Below, piece after piece: positions 1 to 11,458 of a DNA stretch of 64,000 nucleotides. Every line of letters starts with the position of its first letter. Position 1 is the first letter of the stretch. The position numbers were made by a program, and so were the translations under genes. The DNA lies in the NCBI GenBank assembly GCA_014905825.1, contig JACGCN010000010.1:1721987-1785986 (forward strand). The letters are read 5' to 3'. The notes below the pieces were generated by a model, which saw nothing but the letters and a program-made list of their open reading frames with translations, was not told the DNA's origin and searched no databases. This DNA comes from Lyophyllum atratum. Taxonomy: Eukaryota > Basidiomycota > Agaricomycetes > Agaricales > Lyophyllaceae.

Positions 1-22
1 CACTGATGTGCGTGCGGCTTAG

Positions 23-2576
23 ACTACTCTGTTGAATGTTTTGGCTGAACGTGTGGACGTTGGCGTTGTTGAGGGCGATCGGTTTGTTAATGGTCAACCA
101 CCTCCCCCAGATTTCCAGTCGCAGACGTAAGTACATGTGTTTTACTTGAGGGTACTATTGACTCATCTCCATTTTTCTAGCGGATATTGTCAGCAGATGG
201 ATACGCATGTGCCGACTGATACGGTTCGCGAGGCTTTGATGTTCTCTGCTTCGCTTCGCCAGCCAGCGTCTGTACCTACTGCTGAGAAGGCTGCATAGTG
301 AGTGATGCCTCCAAGATCTTAGTGTAATGATCCTTCTGAAACATCTTAGCGTTGAGGAATGTCTGAAGATGTGCGGACTGGAAGCGTTCGCCGATGCCGT
401 CATTGGTACTTTGGGCATCGAGCACCGTAAACGTACTACCATCGCAGTCGAGCTCGCAGCAAAAGTGAGTGTCTCGTTGGTGTTACACCGGCGTAATGAT
501 TGATCTATGCTGCTTTTTATTCAGCCGAAGTTGCTTCTATTCTTGGATGAGCCGACGTCGGGTCTTGATTCGCAAAGTGCGTGGGCGATTGTGGAGTTCT
601 TGGAGAAGCTTGCGAAGAGCGGTCAGGCTATTCTTTGCACGTACGTATGCATCATCTCTGAGTGCATCCTTCCCTCATGACCTCTCGACTTGACAGTATA
701 CACCAGGTGAATAGTCGCGCGAGGTACTCAATGTCATGTTAGGCTAACATTTTGTATGCAAACAGCCTTCAGCGGAACTGTTCCAGGTTCGCACGCGACG
801 TTGATTGGTTTGAGCCAAACTAACCGATTTGGTGTAGGTTTTCGATCGCCTTCTGCTGCTGCGTAAGGGCGGCCAAATGGTGTACTTTGGTGATCTTGGC
901 CATAACGCTACCGCCGTTATCAATTACTTTGAGAGAAACGGTTCGCGTCATTGTGAACCTGATGAGAATCCGTAAGTTTCGCCAGTTGTAACAGCCTTTT
1001 TTTTACTTACCACTCTATGCAGTGCGGAATTCATGTTGGACGTCATCGGTGCGGGTGCTACGGCTACGAGTGAACAGGACTGGTATAGAGGTCTTTGCGT
1101 CCTCTTATTCACCTGTGCTGAAACTGTTATTTGCAGGCACGCTATTTGGAAGAGATCCCCGGAAGCAGCAAAGACGCAGCAGGAGCTGGAGACCATTCAT
1201 AGAGAGGGCAGGAGTCGCCCTCCCGTCAGAGCGACGATCCGGTCGGAGTTCGCCACGCCGTGGTACCACCAACTGAAAGAGCTTCTGTTCCGCGATTCGC
1301 GAGCCCACTGGAGGAATCCCACATATCTGATGGCGAAAGTGGTGCTCAACATCTTCGGCGGTCTCTTCATAGGGGTTCGTGTTTCCTGTTTCGTCAAGGC
1401 TTTTTCAGTCTCTGATGGTTTTTGATTGTAGTTCACTTTCTTCAAAGCAAAGAATTCACAGCAAGGCGTCCAGAACCAGCTCTTCGTTCGTACCTCTCCT
1501 ATTGTTCTCAACCTCTATGTTGACCGCGACGCGATGCAGGCGGTGTACATGGCCACCGTGCTGTCAGCGCCCTTGTCGAATCAGCTGCAAGGGCCGTTCA
1601 TAAACACGCGCAAGATTTACGAAATCCGTGAACGCCCCAGTCGGATCTACAGCTGGACGGCCTGGGTATCTTCGCAGTATTTGGCGGAGATCCCGTGGAA
1701 CATCTTGGGCTCGTCGCTCTTCTTCCTCTGTTGGTACTGGACCGTCGGTTTCGACAACTCAAGAGCAGGATACACATACCTGATGTACTGTGTGACCTTC
1801 CCACTGTATTACACGTCTCTGGCGATGGCCGTTGCCGCCATGGCACCTTCGGCGGAGATTGCGGCTCTCTTGTTCTCGGTCCTGTTCTCGTTCATCCTCA
1901 CATTGTGAGTCTATACTGGTCTACGTCGTATGACACGATTCTAAGCCTTTCGATTAGCAACGGTGTCCTTCAACCTTTCCGCCAGCTCGGTTGGTGGAGG
2001 TGGATGTAAGTCGATCCGTCTTTAGCCTGCCTTGAGAGTTAATACTAATCTTGTACTACGTAGGTATCGACTGTCCCCGTACACATATCTCATCGAAGGT
2101 CTGTTGGGTCAAGGTACGTGTATCAAGACAGCATTCTGGAACATCTTCTCATCCAGTAACAAATTAGCTCTTGGTCGGAAGCCGATTACTTGTTCCTCTG
2201 TGGAGCTCGTCAACTTGACTCCGCCTTCTGGTCAAACTTGTCGATCTTACCTTCAAACATATATACAAAACTTCGGCGGTTATGTGACAAATCCGGATGC
2301 CACGTCGAGTTGCAGTTTCTGCGCTTACGCCACCACGGACCAATTCTTGGGCAGCAACTTCAACATTTTCTATAGCCATCACTGGAGGAACTTCGGGATC
2401 CTGATTGGATATATCATTTTCAACGTGCGTTCCTGTCTTACCTTGACATGATTTGATGCTTATCCCATGCTGCCCAGATTGCTGCAATCTATGCCTTCAT
2501 GTACCTGTTCCGTATTCGGAAAGGAAGTCTTTTGGGCTCGCTGAAGTCGCGTCTCGCGCGGACGAGGTCAAACTAG
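23..2576 (+). CDS. PDR-type (ABCG) ABC transporter, 3' half
   Basis: Plasma-membrane ATP-driven efflux pump of the pleiotropic drug resistance family; only the second nucleotide-binding domain and the second membrane domain are in the window. The first exon starts just after an intron acceptor (TTAG, 19-22), with [10 protein letters not shown] following, so Walker A is split by an intron and its lysine lies upstream. Further on: degenerate signature [19 protein letters not shown] (usual for PDR NBD2), Walker [25 protein letters not shown], then [21 protein letters not shown] and several membrane helices with a cysteine-bearing extracellular loop (about 2180-2330). At least twelve short introns are needed, e.g. 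127-179, 1082-1135 (giving DWHAIW) and 1900-1957. It ends in a basic tail and TAG at 2574-2576. No frame break seen. Substrate cannot be told from sequence. Confidence 0.93.
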
Positions 2577-3181
2577 AAAAAAACAAAGCTGGTGTGGTAG
2601 GGCATCTATTTATCTTACGAAAACCCTCAGATTTTTCTAGTGGACTCACGAACATAGACAAACGTATACCGGAGAGTTATGCTCTTCAACATAGAGCAGT
2701 TATCGTCCATCGACTAGCATAGAACCATCATATAGAATCATAGAGCCTGCAGCTGTCGGAAATCCTTCGGTCACAAGTATCGCCCGATTCAGAGAAGGAC
2801 GTGATCCGTGTGGTCGCTGTTTTACGCTCCCACGCGTTCGACACAGGCGACAGGATCAAATTTGCTTATTTGAATTTCTAATCATGCAGACCACCAAGTG
2901 ACTCGTAAAACTCAAGCTTGTTACACTAACGCTTGTAGCCCCAAGTCATGCTCGGTGGAGGAACGGACACTGGTCAGGGCCAGGACGTGACTGCGCTGTG
3001 CAGATTCATCGACTCCAGATGTTTTTTCTTCTGAAGCCTCTCCTTCTTCGTCACCATGGAGCGCCAGAATATGTCAAGATCCGCATGGAACAACTGATAG
3101 ATATCTTCATTCATCGGATAACAGATGACTTATTTAAAAGGACACAGGACCAGTTGCTGCAAGGTTCAAGTCACTGCTACA
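2577..3181. other. Intergenic, no gene seen
   Basis: Holds the 3' flank of the transporter and the promoter side of the next gene. Short open frames here have no family signature and no convincing splice pattern. Confidence 0.6.
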
Positions 3182-4366
3182 ATGATTGGCGTAACCCGAA
3201 CTCTGACGGCGCTGCTTTTGACTGCCTCTGTTACCTTGGGAGCTCAGCTGGACGCTACCAAGTTCAAGCTCACTGAAAGCGGATACAACTCTGTTATTGC
3301 GAAGTTAGACGCGATACTTCCTATCAAGACCGTCTCAGATGTACGTCGAACATTGTCTCGTTATTCTGGAGTATGAACTTACTTTCAGGAATAGGTTCTA
3401 GCAGATACAAACCACGTCAACCCCACAAAAACCGTCTCTGCTTCCAACTTTCTCCGAGGATACTCATGGGAAAGTGTGTCTGGCTATGACGATGAAAACA
3501 CAGACAAGTGGTACCCCCAAGGAATCACGACCTCTGCTGACGCGTTGGACACCGGCGTGTATGAGGACAAGAAAGTGATCTTGATTGATTGGTATGACCA
3601 TACGACGGAGGGGAAGGGCGTTCGTGTATCCTTCATCGATCGCACAGCCTCTGGCGCTGCGTCGTACCGTAATGTTCTCCTCGTCGAACCCTACACGGAC
3701 GCTTCCGGAAATGCCAACTTCAAAGCCGTCCCGGTACATGGTGGAGGCATCATGTGGTACGGAAATACCCTCTATGTTGTCGACACCAACAATGGCATCC
3801 GTGTGTTTGACCTCGATCACATCTACAAAGTCAGCTCCGGCGCTGGCATTGGGAGGCAGTCAGCCACTGTATACGAAGCTTTCGGCTATGCATACGTCAT
3901 TCCTCAATCACGCAACTACAAAGCAGCTGCTGTCACGCCCGCCATGAGGTGGTCCTTCATTTCGCTCGACCGCACCACAACGCCTGACTCCATCGTCGTC
4001 GGCGAATACGCCGCTGACTCGACTGTTCCCGCACCCCGTCTTGTCCGCTTCTCCATCGACTACACGACCCGCCTTCTTACCACCACCAGCAGCGTCGCCA
4101 CTGCGACGTGGGCATATCAAGTCGACATTCTGCGCATGCAGGGTGGTACATCCATCAATGGAAAGTTTTATCTTTCACGCAGCAACGGGCTTACCACGAG
4201 GGGTGATCTGGTTACTTGGGTTCCGGGAAGTGCTGCTGTCATCAATTCGGCTCTGGCACCAGGATGCGAGGACTTGTCGTACAACCACAACGCCGACGAG
4301 TTGTGGACGCTGTCGGAGCATCCGGGATCGAGGTATTTCTACGCTGTGAAGGCTAGCGCCTTCTAG
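3182..4366 (+). CDS. Secreted propeller-like protein of unknown function
   Basis: The start at 3182 gives a clear signal peptide (MIGVTRTLTALLLTASVTLG, cleavage after about residue 20). One intron, 3341-3394; the nearer AG at 3388 would put a stop in frame, so the later acceptor is used. The mature chain has about 350 residues rich in beta-strand-like segments such as GGIMWYGNTLYVVDTNNGIRV, PRLVRFSIDY and GDLVTWVPG, which suggests a beta-propeller or related all-beta fold. Related secreted proteins are known from fungi and actinobacteria, but I do not know a function. No catalytic motif stands out. Codon use and GC content fit a normal expressed gene. Confidence 0.8.
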
Positions 4367-5037
4367 GCTCAAGATGGCTTGGTGTTACGAGAGTAAATTC
4401 ATGTGGAAAATACTATACCCCTATACCTCATCGTTACAGACCGTCTTTTCACTACGACGTGTCTCCCCATTGACACACAAATTTCGTCAAGACTCACGAA
4501 CTTTCCTCCGCCACAGCCGCTCTTGAAGCTGTCTGGAATGGGCCTTACACCGCGGAACTCGAAGACTTACATACGAGAAGTTTTTCTTCCGTAGACTTTA
4601 AGTAGGCTCATTTTCGGGCCGGACGGGTGTTCCTGTTTCTAAACGCGATCACTGAGACGGACGTATTACGCCGCATGCGATAGACTTCACATTCAAGATC
4701 ACTGAAGGAAAGGGAAGGCTGTCCGTACTTCATGTTCACCACAGTGCACCATCTTGGGGCTTTCCGACCAAGAGAAATCGGCTCCTCCTGCCATTCCGAT
4801 TCCCACTGGCTCCTGATCTCGTCAGTTGAAACTCGGAAGTTGAAACACTGCCGTAGCGGCTGTTAAGAGGGGAATCAAGATTGATCGTACGTGGCTGTTC
4901 GTGGTCATGGAGATTTACACACCGCGCAGCATGCACGGGCGCTCGGAAAGGTGACAAGATGATCACCATGGCGGTGATATGCGAAGTGAGATGCCATCTC
5001 CATCGGAATGTACCATCGTCGCGGCTGAAAGAGAAGG
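4367..5037. other. Intergenic, no gene seen
   Basis: Separates two secreted-protein genes on the same strand. Open frames on both strands are short and featureless; the right end is the promoter of the peptide gene. Confidence 0.55.
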
Positions 5038-5046
5038 TATAAAAGG
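5038..5046 (+). promoter_or_regulatory. TATA box of the small secreted peptide gene
   Basis: TATAAAAGG lies 77 bp before the ATG at 5115. The same string occurs at 28834 and 40337 upstream of two other genes. Confidence 0.6.
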
Positions 5047-5114
5047 ACTTCCTCTCACTGGGAAGAAACCTCAGAGCCGGTCTCTTCACAAGCAACACAA
5101 ACCTCTTTACCATC

Positions 5115-5533
5115 ATGAAATTCTTCTCCTCCCTCCTTCTCGCCCTTCCCGTCGTCCTGTCCACCTGGACTGCTATGGCTTATTACGAGGACCACGACGG
5201 TCTCCTTGCCAGGCAGTGGGATGACTTCGAGATGATTTCCACGAGGGATTATGACGAGCCCCTCGCCCTCAGACGTTCTTGTAAGTCACCTACATATGGT
5301 TGTTAATTTTGACAGCAACTTATCGTCATCACTTTCAGGCAAGACATCCGTGAGTTCGATAAGATTTTTTTCTTCCCAGATTGACGTACTCACTCGGTAC
5401 GGTTTCCTCCCTCTCTTCTTCGAATTTACAGAAAGATTGTAAGTTTCCTTTAATTACGATATGCTGCATAACCTAATCCCTTTGCCATCTCGTAGGTCTT
5501 GGGATGATTTGCATCAACGGCGTTTGCCAGTAA
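5115..5533 (+). CDS. Small secreted cysteine-rich peptide precursor with a dibasic cleavage site
   Basis: Four exons read through in phase: 5115-5280, 5339-5349, 5432-5438 and 5496-5533, with introns starting gtaagt, gtgagt and gtaagt. The product is a 73-residue pre-pro-peptide: signal peptide 1-21 (MKFFSSLLLALPVVLSTWTA), an acidic propeptide (DDFEMISTRDYDEPLAL), an RR dibasic site at residues 53-54, then a 19-residue C-terminal peptide with four cysteines spaced C-x5-C-x4-C-x4-C. The layout matches Kex2-processed secreted peptides of fungi. That the last 19 residues are released is inference. The 11-nt and 7-nt micro-exons would be missed by many gene finders. Role unknown: effector, pheromone-like signal or defence peptide are all possible. 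Confidence 0.7.
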
Positions 5534-5986
5534 ACGGGTGTGGACCCCTCTCTACTTGCTGTGAGTCCTTCGCTTTTTAATACTTACTCCTTGCTTAGCG
5601 AACGGTTATAGGTCGCGCTCGGATATGGGGACTCTGCTTGGCGCAGAATCGACGATAGTACATTGGATGTATGTGACCCGGTGGAATGTCATGGAACGTT
5701 ACCCCAATATTTCGCTATCTTGAGTTTGCTCTTCGAAAATCGAGCGAGCATATGAGGATAGAAGATCACTGAACAAAGCTACGTCGTCGCCTGGCACGAC
5801 ACGCCCATACTGCCTATACGTTTGTAGCTAGTAGAACCGCTGAGCTCTCTTACGACGCAAGATCTGTCCTACCATCATTGCGAATGTCTCAACGATACTG
5901 GACGCACACGTTTCATCCACGCAGCAGAATATTTGAGTAGCGGTGTGGATTGCAGCACTATTGGCAAAGTATAATACAATTCCTCG
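5534..5986. other. Intergenic / untranslated region
   Basis: Probably the 3' UTR of the peptide gene, possibly with a further UTR intron (gtgagt at 5560). No coding signal. Confidence 0.5.
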
Positions 5987-7231
5987 TTACCGGACCAATG
6001 ACACCACTGCAGATCCATGTCCAGGCCGAACGGTCATGGATGCAGGTACTCCCTGATCCATCCCAAGTGTTGCTTCAAGAAATGGGAATGCCTGCATCAA
6101 CTCCGCCCCCGTTCGAACCCGCGGCGAAGACGCAGCCAACACCTCGGCATTTCGTTTCGAGGAAAGATTTCTTGTAATTATGTGAGAGTGAATCGTACCA
6201 TATCCACAGCGATCTCGAATTAAGTGTGAAGTATCCGTTGTCATATCGCATCGTAGCCGGACCTCGTTAAGGTTCCGCCAGTCAATAGTTGAGAAGCCCG
6301 CGTCGAAGTTTGGTGCATATCCCGAGAGATCGAAATTGATCTTTTGAAGCCTTGGAAAATCGAAGTGGTCTAGCATTGGCCCGATGGACGCGGTGCAGGA
6401 AGACGAGATGATTAAGGTCTCCAAGTACGGTCTCGGGTGATGGCCCAAAAGTATGCCGAAGGAAGCCTTAGGAAGGACTGGTTCGACATCTCTGAGGGTA
6501 TGGATTTCGAAGTGCGTAACTGACGTCGCTTGTAGAAGTAAAAAGGCGCAGTCTTCGATGGAGATGTCACATCGGAGGATGAGACTGGTCAGACTAGGAA
6601 GTGTCGAAACAGAGCTGCGGGACGAGACCTCATTGAAAAATGACCATTGCGGTAGCTGCTGCCGATGACCTTGCCAAGTCAAACTTTCAAGATGTGGGAG
6701 CGCGACGACAATCTGTCTCACTGCGCCAGGCGGAAGCTCGACGGTGGGGAGAAGAATGGTCATCTTCCTCCAGCGCTGGATGCCGACCTCTTCTCTAAGG
6801 CTGTTCAGCTCCTTCCCTAGGACCTGCAAGCTCTCCGGCGACCAAGAGCCTTCCTTAATTTCAGCAGTGACTTTAAAGTCAGAACCGGGATTGCTAGGAG
6901 GGCGGAAGCGTTGCGATAGGAGTCGATATTGTTCTTGGGGTGTAATGTCGGCACTTGTGTGCGTGCCGATGGTTAACGAGATGGAACGCGATCCACCACT
7001 GATCGCAAGGGAAGTAGGTGTTACGGGAGAGGGGTTTTTGAGGGATGTCCGGGATGATAAACGTCCGGAGCATCGTGATGTGGCAGGTCGCGAAGGGAGA
7101 GCCTCGACCACTGGCAGAGGATCAGGACTTCGTGGGTGACTACTGGTCATGAGCCACAGAGGGAGTCCCGCCAAAACGGTTGCGAGTACCCCTTGCGCTA
7201 TGCCTGGAAGATGCTGGTAGATATCGTACAT
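5987..7231 (-). CDS. Unnamed fungal leucine-rich protein, paralogue of 9898-10923
   Basis: Single-exon frame of 414 residues from ATG at 7231. The N-terminus has a hydrophobic stretch (residues 9-29, IAQGVLATVLAGLPLWLM), perhaps a membrane anchor. The body carries regularly spaced leucine-rich strand segments (SLTSLILRCDISIEDCAFLLL split by short turns, PRLQKINFDLSGY, LNEVRLRCDM), as in the non-F-box part of fungal F-box/LRR-like proteins, but no F-box is visible. It shares the order of motifs with the gene at 9898-10923: PEQQ/PQEQ...LLSQR, RW..LTI.LP, W.G..QQL, L..L...CD.S..DC..LLL, LE.L..SSS and a C-terminal RCG-x4-H. The two flank an F-box gene, which suggests local duplication. The last ~60 residues have no match in the paralogue. 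Function unknown. Confidence 0.65.
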   Translation of the reverse strand: MYDIYQHLPGIAQGVLATVLAGLPLWLMTSSHPRSPDPLPVVEALPSRPATSRCSGRLSSRTSLKNPSPVTPTSLAISGGSRSISLTIGTHTSADITPQEQYRLLSQRFRPPSNPGSDFKVTAEIKEGSWSPESLQVLGKELNSLREEVGIQRWRKMTILLPTVELPPGAVRQIVVALPHLESLTWQGHRQQLPQWSFFNEVSSRSSVSTLPSLTSLILRCDISIEDCAFLLLQATSVTHFEIHTLRDVEPVLPKASFGILLGHHPRPYLETLIISSSCTASIGPMLDHFDFPRLQKINFDLSGYAPNFDAGFSTIDWRNLNEVRLRCDMTTDTSHLIRDRCGYGTIHSHIITRNLSSKRNAEVLAASSPRVRTGAELMQAFPFLEATLGMDQGVPASMTVRPGHGSAVVSLVR

Positions 7232-8270
7232 CTAATTTCGAAGTCTCATTTCTGTGAACGATATCGACAGCAGCTGGAGACGCACTACGGTGAGATTGGG
7301 TTGCGACTTGGATTATGAGTTGGAAGGGACGAGACGCGAATGAGGAGAATGGGTGGCTTGGACGAGAACGGATCGAGTGGTGCGTTTAACTTTAAGTCGA
7401 AATGGAAGAACAATACAACGTATCCTCGCAACCACTTGGGAAAATACAATAAGAGTTCGAAACACAATAAGCCCTGATATAGACTCCGGAGAATTGGACA
7501 CACAACCGCTTTCCTTTTGCACCTCAGGCTTTGGATTGCCTGCAAGAGATCATAAAATCTGCCGTTCAGGTCTGTTGCTAACGTTTCGGACATATGAACT
7601 ATCGGAGTCATGACGAAAGGATGCGATGGATAGAACATGGTCCGTCTCCTCACCCTCGTACTTGCCAAGCTGCCGAAGGACATCACCTACCTAAACATGC
7701 AGTGCTGTTCAAGGTCGAACTTGCGAGCGGGCCTTATGCATTTCATCCGAATCTGGAGCAAGGTTCAAGTCAGTTATTGGAATTTTAAGAGTAAATACAA
7801 CATAGAGACGTGGGGAAGATACTCCAGTATAACAAAGAATGAGGCTCCAAAACTCTGCGTCCCTGATACCAGGAAACACAAAAGAATGTTCGGGGCTACA
7901 GAGCAGTGCCAGAGCTGACGACAAGTTGGAGAGGCAGGAACGGACTCGGAGATACACGCGGAGGTATTGTTGCGTATTTACAACGCCTGGGCTTCAACAG
8001 CATAACCAAATAGTTGGGTCGCGTCCTTCTTCCCGTTTCGGACCTTCGTTTGTGAACCAAGATGTTGCGAACCGTAGCTTGGACGATATCTATGTCAGTT
8101 TCCTTACCTGGAACAAGGATGTTGGCTCTATGTACTTCGTACAGTGACGATTCGAAGACGTCTCTTCTGCTGCTTGACGACCTTGTATAAGAGGCTTGAC
8201 CTAAATACCACGGGCTGTCGTTCACCAAGCAGCTAGGTAATTACTCCCACTGTTGGATAACGGAATTACC
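7232..8270. other. No supported gene
   Basis: Overlapping open frames occur on both strands (7285-7686 minus, 7896-8228 minus, 7637-7918 plus), none with a recognisable domain. The minus-strand frame near 7960-8150 has some coding character and may be a decayed exon. Confidence 0.4.
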
Positions 8271-9877
8271 ATGATTATCGCAGGCGATACTGTATGTTGG
8301 CCGCCTCCTAACTTATTCGTACGACTTACTTATTATTTCCGCAGACGAATCACGCGTTCTTGTCGAAGTTCGCATTGCAGACATTCTGGCCGTTCCCTTC
8401 GCTCATTCAGAAATCTACGAACGAACACCACCTTTGGCCGCAGCAGTCGTCGGTGGCTGATATCACGGATTATGATGCTGGTATACAACGCCATGCTATT
8501 CAGGCCCCCCCTCCGATAGACCGTCTTCCCATCGAGCTCCTTGCGGACATATTCTCCCTCACCCTCCGCAATTACGCGGGTGACTGGGGTATGCACGGTC
8601 CTCCGCTCTCTAGGAATTTTCCTGGACTATCTTTTTCTCCGGGCTCATCGTCGGATCCGATGATGTTGGCCCAGGTTTGCAGGCACTGGCGAGGTGTTGC
8701 ACTTAGCACACCCATGCTTTGGTCGTCCATGGCAATCCCGTGCATCAATAGGGGACAGCATATGCCTCTCTTGGAGACCTGGCTCAGACGTTCACGTACC
8801 TGCCCCCTCACCATCTCCCTTCTTGAACCATACTGGGAAAAAAAGGAGAAGAATCAGTGGTGGCCGCAGCAAAACGCTCTGGCGACAGATACCTTATCCC
8901 TTCTGATCACTCAATCGCATCGGTGGAAGTCGATCAACTTTCGCTTCTCTCTTAGAATCCCCTCTGTCCTAGCAAACCTACATCCTGGATCTCTCCCAAT
9001 CCTCGAATCCGCTACTGTACTCAGCAGCCAAGTCGCCACGTTGTTTTCCGATGACCTCCCATCGTTAGACAAGGTTTGGGGAGTCGTGCATAACTCCCCT
9101 TCTTTCCGCGAGGGGCGATGGGAATTTGAATACCTAGAGCACAGGCGACAAAATATCCCATGGTTCCAACTCACCTGCATCGATGTGACGATGTCGATCG
9201 ATTCCCTTTTTGAAGTCCTACCCTTATGCCATAACCTCGTCGACCTTCGCTTCACCGATCCTCGTCTCACCTGTAACTCCAACGTCCTTCCAACCGTAAC
9301 CCCAGCATACCACACTTACCCACAGACTACAATAGTTCTTCCTTCCCTCCGTAATCTCGCGATGGCTATGAGGCAGCCGTCCGATCCTATTTTCAAGCGA
9401 CTTCTGCTTCCATCACTTGTTTCCTTCACTATCCAACAATACGGGACGTCGCAAGGTCGTCCTGATGCCGCATCCTTCAACGATCTTCTAGCTAGATCGC
9501 AATGCCGCCTTCAAAAGTGCTCTTACGAGGACCCTAGCCCAGATGCTGAACATTTTCTTCTACAAATGCTCGCTTCTCCCTGCATGGCGTCTCTTATCAA
9601 CCTTAGCGTGGATTGTCCGGTAACGGACAAATTCTTGAAATTTCTCACCCACACACCAGGCCTCAACGCACTGACCCTTCCACGGCTCGAAGAACTCTTC
9701 ATCGAGGTGTGTACCAGCTCTCCTGGTGCCCTCGTTGATATGGTATTCTGCCGGAGGCTGAAGGTTGACGGTCACTCATTGCTTCGGGATATACAGCTTG
9801 GCAGCTGGGATTGTCACCAAGTTGATTTGGAGGGATTTCAGGTCTTAGCAGAACACGGGATGTTCGTCTACATTTGA
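8271..9877 (+). CDS. F-box protein
   Basis: Probable substrate adaptor of an SCF ubiquitin ligase. The long frame from 8345 has no ATG near its start. An upstream exon, ATG at 8271 followed by a gtatgt donor at 8292 and acceptor ending at 8344, joins it in phase and supplies one. The F-box lies at about residues 60-105: IDRLPIELLADIFSL followed by MLAQVCRHWRGVALSTPMLW, the usual Agaricomycete pattern. The remaining ~400 residues are a leucine-rich-like region (LPSLRNLAMAM, LINLSVDC, LPRLEELFIEV). The gene ends only 20 bp from the convergent gene at 9898. Such F-box genes are strongly expanded in mushrooms and individual targets are not predictable. Confidence 0.82.
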
Positions 9878-9897
9878 CTGTTACTACAACGTATATA

Positions 9898-10923
9898 TTA
9901 GGAACGCGTACGTCCGTTAAATGCATATATGTGTTGATGCTTTGTATCACGACCGCACTGGTTCTGGATCCATATCGAATCTTCGTCTGAAAGATCACAT
10001 CGCAAAAACACCGTTTTAAGGGATGTCCAGAAGTCGTTAGGGAGGGGCAAGAAAACTGTTGAACAAGAGAGATCAAAACTGATATTGCGAAGTACTGGGA
10101 ATTTGAATAATCGCAGGAGAGGAACAATGTCTTGAGACGAGGAAAGTGTCAAGGATTCCAAATGGGGGCGCCTCCTATCCCTCGGGTGGAACTCTAGAGG
10201 TTTCCGCAAGTAGTAGAGGACCGGGCTGACATTGGGCTGGATCGAATGTAATTCGAAGTTCTTCACTTGTTCCCCATACAAGAGGAGACGTGAGCAATCG
10301 TCAAACGAAACGTCGCATGTGATCGTGAGGGTTGTAAGGGATTTTAGGATGGAAGGGGAAAATGGCAGCCATGAGCTGGCCAATTGTTGGCTATAACCTG
10401 TCCAATTCAGATGGTGTAGGTTTAGAAGATCGCGTTCTGGGAGTCGATATAGGTTCGAGTCGTAGAAAAGATCAACATCCGGAAGACGAATGGTGAGATC
10501 CTCCCAGCGTCCAAACGAGACGTCGTTGGCGAGGGTGGCAAGATGCTTTCCCAAGGCGCGAAACCCCTCTTCCTCAGACCACTCCCCGCTCTCGAGCTCG
10601 GCAACCACTTTAATCAATGTCTCAGGATCTAGTCGCTGAGATAAGAGGTGGAGTTGTTGCTCGGGAGTGCGATTCGTGACTGCCGCGTTCTCCCCGAGCT
10701 TTATAGATATCAATCCAGGACCTCCGGTGAGTTCGACATTGGGGGAAGAGGATGGTTGATGTGGATAGGGGTCATGGCCGTGTAAGAATTTGGCTTTCGA
10801 ACCAAGATAGCGCCCTACGGAGAACATGGATACAGTCAGAAAAGCCCCGACGAGCCTGTCGTTCACTGGAGCAATCGATGAAGCGATTTGAATGGGAAAG
10901 AATCCGGAATTGAGATTAGTCAT
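9898..10923 (-). CDS. Unnamed fungal leucine-rich protein, paralogue of 5987-7231
   Basis: Single-exon frame of 341 residues from ATG at 10923. Residues ~25-40 (VGAFLTVSMFSVGRYLG) are hydrophobic. The core repeats the motifs of the paralogue to its left: TPEQQLHLLSQR, RWEDLTIRLPDVDL, NWTGYSQQL, SLTTLTITCDVSFDDCSRLL, LESLTLSSS, FPVLRNISFDLS and FLRCDLSDEDS..IQNQCG. It lacks the C-terminal extension of the other copy. No F-box is found. It is tail-to-tail with the F-box gene. Conservation of the whole body between two copies argues that both are or were real proteins. Confidence 0.65.
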   Translation of the reverse strand: MTNLNSGFFPIQIASSIAPVNDRLVGAFLTVSMFSVGRYLGSKAKFLHGHDPYPHQPSSSPNVELTGGPGLISIKLGENAAVTNRTPEQQLHLLSQRLDPETLIKVVAELESGEWSEEEGFRALGKHLATLANDVSFGRWEDLTIRLPDVDLFYDSNLYRLPERDLLNLHHLNWTGYSQQLASSWLPFSPSILKSLTTLTITCDVSFDDCSRLLLYGEQVKNFELHSIQPNVSPVLYYLRKPLEFHPRDRRRPHLESLTLSSSQDIVPLLRLFKFPVLRNISFDLSCSTVFLPLPNDFWTSLKTVFLRCDLSDEDSIWIQNQCGRDTKHQHIYAFNGRTRS

Positions 10924-11458
10924 CTACACGAGGCCAGAGTTGAACGGCACGATCATGTTACAGTAAACTGCACGAACCGTGGATCCAGTTAGTTCGATGT
11001 AAACGGGATGATGGTGGTGGCGTCGAGCGGTAAAGAGTAGAACATTGTCGAGTGGGTTTAAGTAGCAATGTTGCGTGGGGTCGAGGCACGTACACAATAG
11101 GAAGTGTCAAGTATCAGCCTCAGCCTGGACTTAACAATAATAACGCCGGGTAGTTGCGTTCCGAGCAAAGTTCTGGGTCCATCCCGAGGACGAGGCAACC
11201 AAACGGTCGCTACAATGTTTACATAGACAATAAGGGGTCTGCGTAATGAGAAATAGCAAGAATCACTATGGTCGTCGAGGAAGACCAGCTGGTTTATTGT
11301 CTACAACGATTCCGAATACCGATTGACATGGTCCGGTATTGATCTATTTTTGGCTATTTCCTAAGCCTTGATCATGTAGGTTTGCAGATAATCGTACATA
11401 CGCTTTCAGATGTACTAGTAGATAATTATCGAGCGCGAAGCAAAGTCTGATTCCTGAG
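10924..11458. other. Intergenic, no gene seen
   Basis: No coding frame of note and no repeat seen by eye. It contains the promoter side of the leucine-rich gene and the 3' flank of the membrane-protein gene. Confidence 0.55.

Noticed and set aside
1..30. Apparent stop codon in place of the Walker A lysine of the ABC transporter
   Set aside because: Bases 1-22 read as an intron end (branch-like CTGAT, acceptor TTAG); the exon starts at 23 with the threonines after the lysine, so nothing is broken.
4736..5164. Minus-strand 142-codon frame overlapping the peptide gene start
   Set aside because: No domain, and it overlaps a better-supported signal-peptide exon with TATA box.
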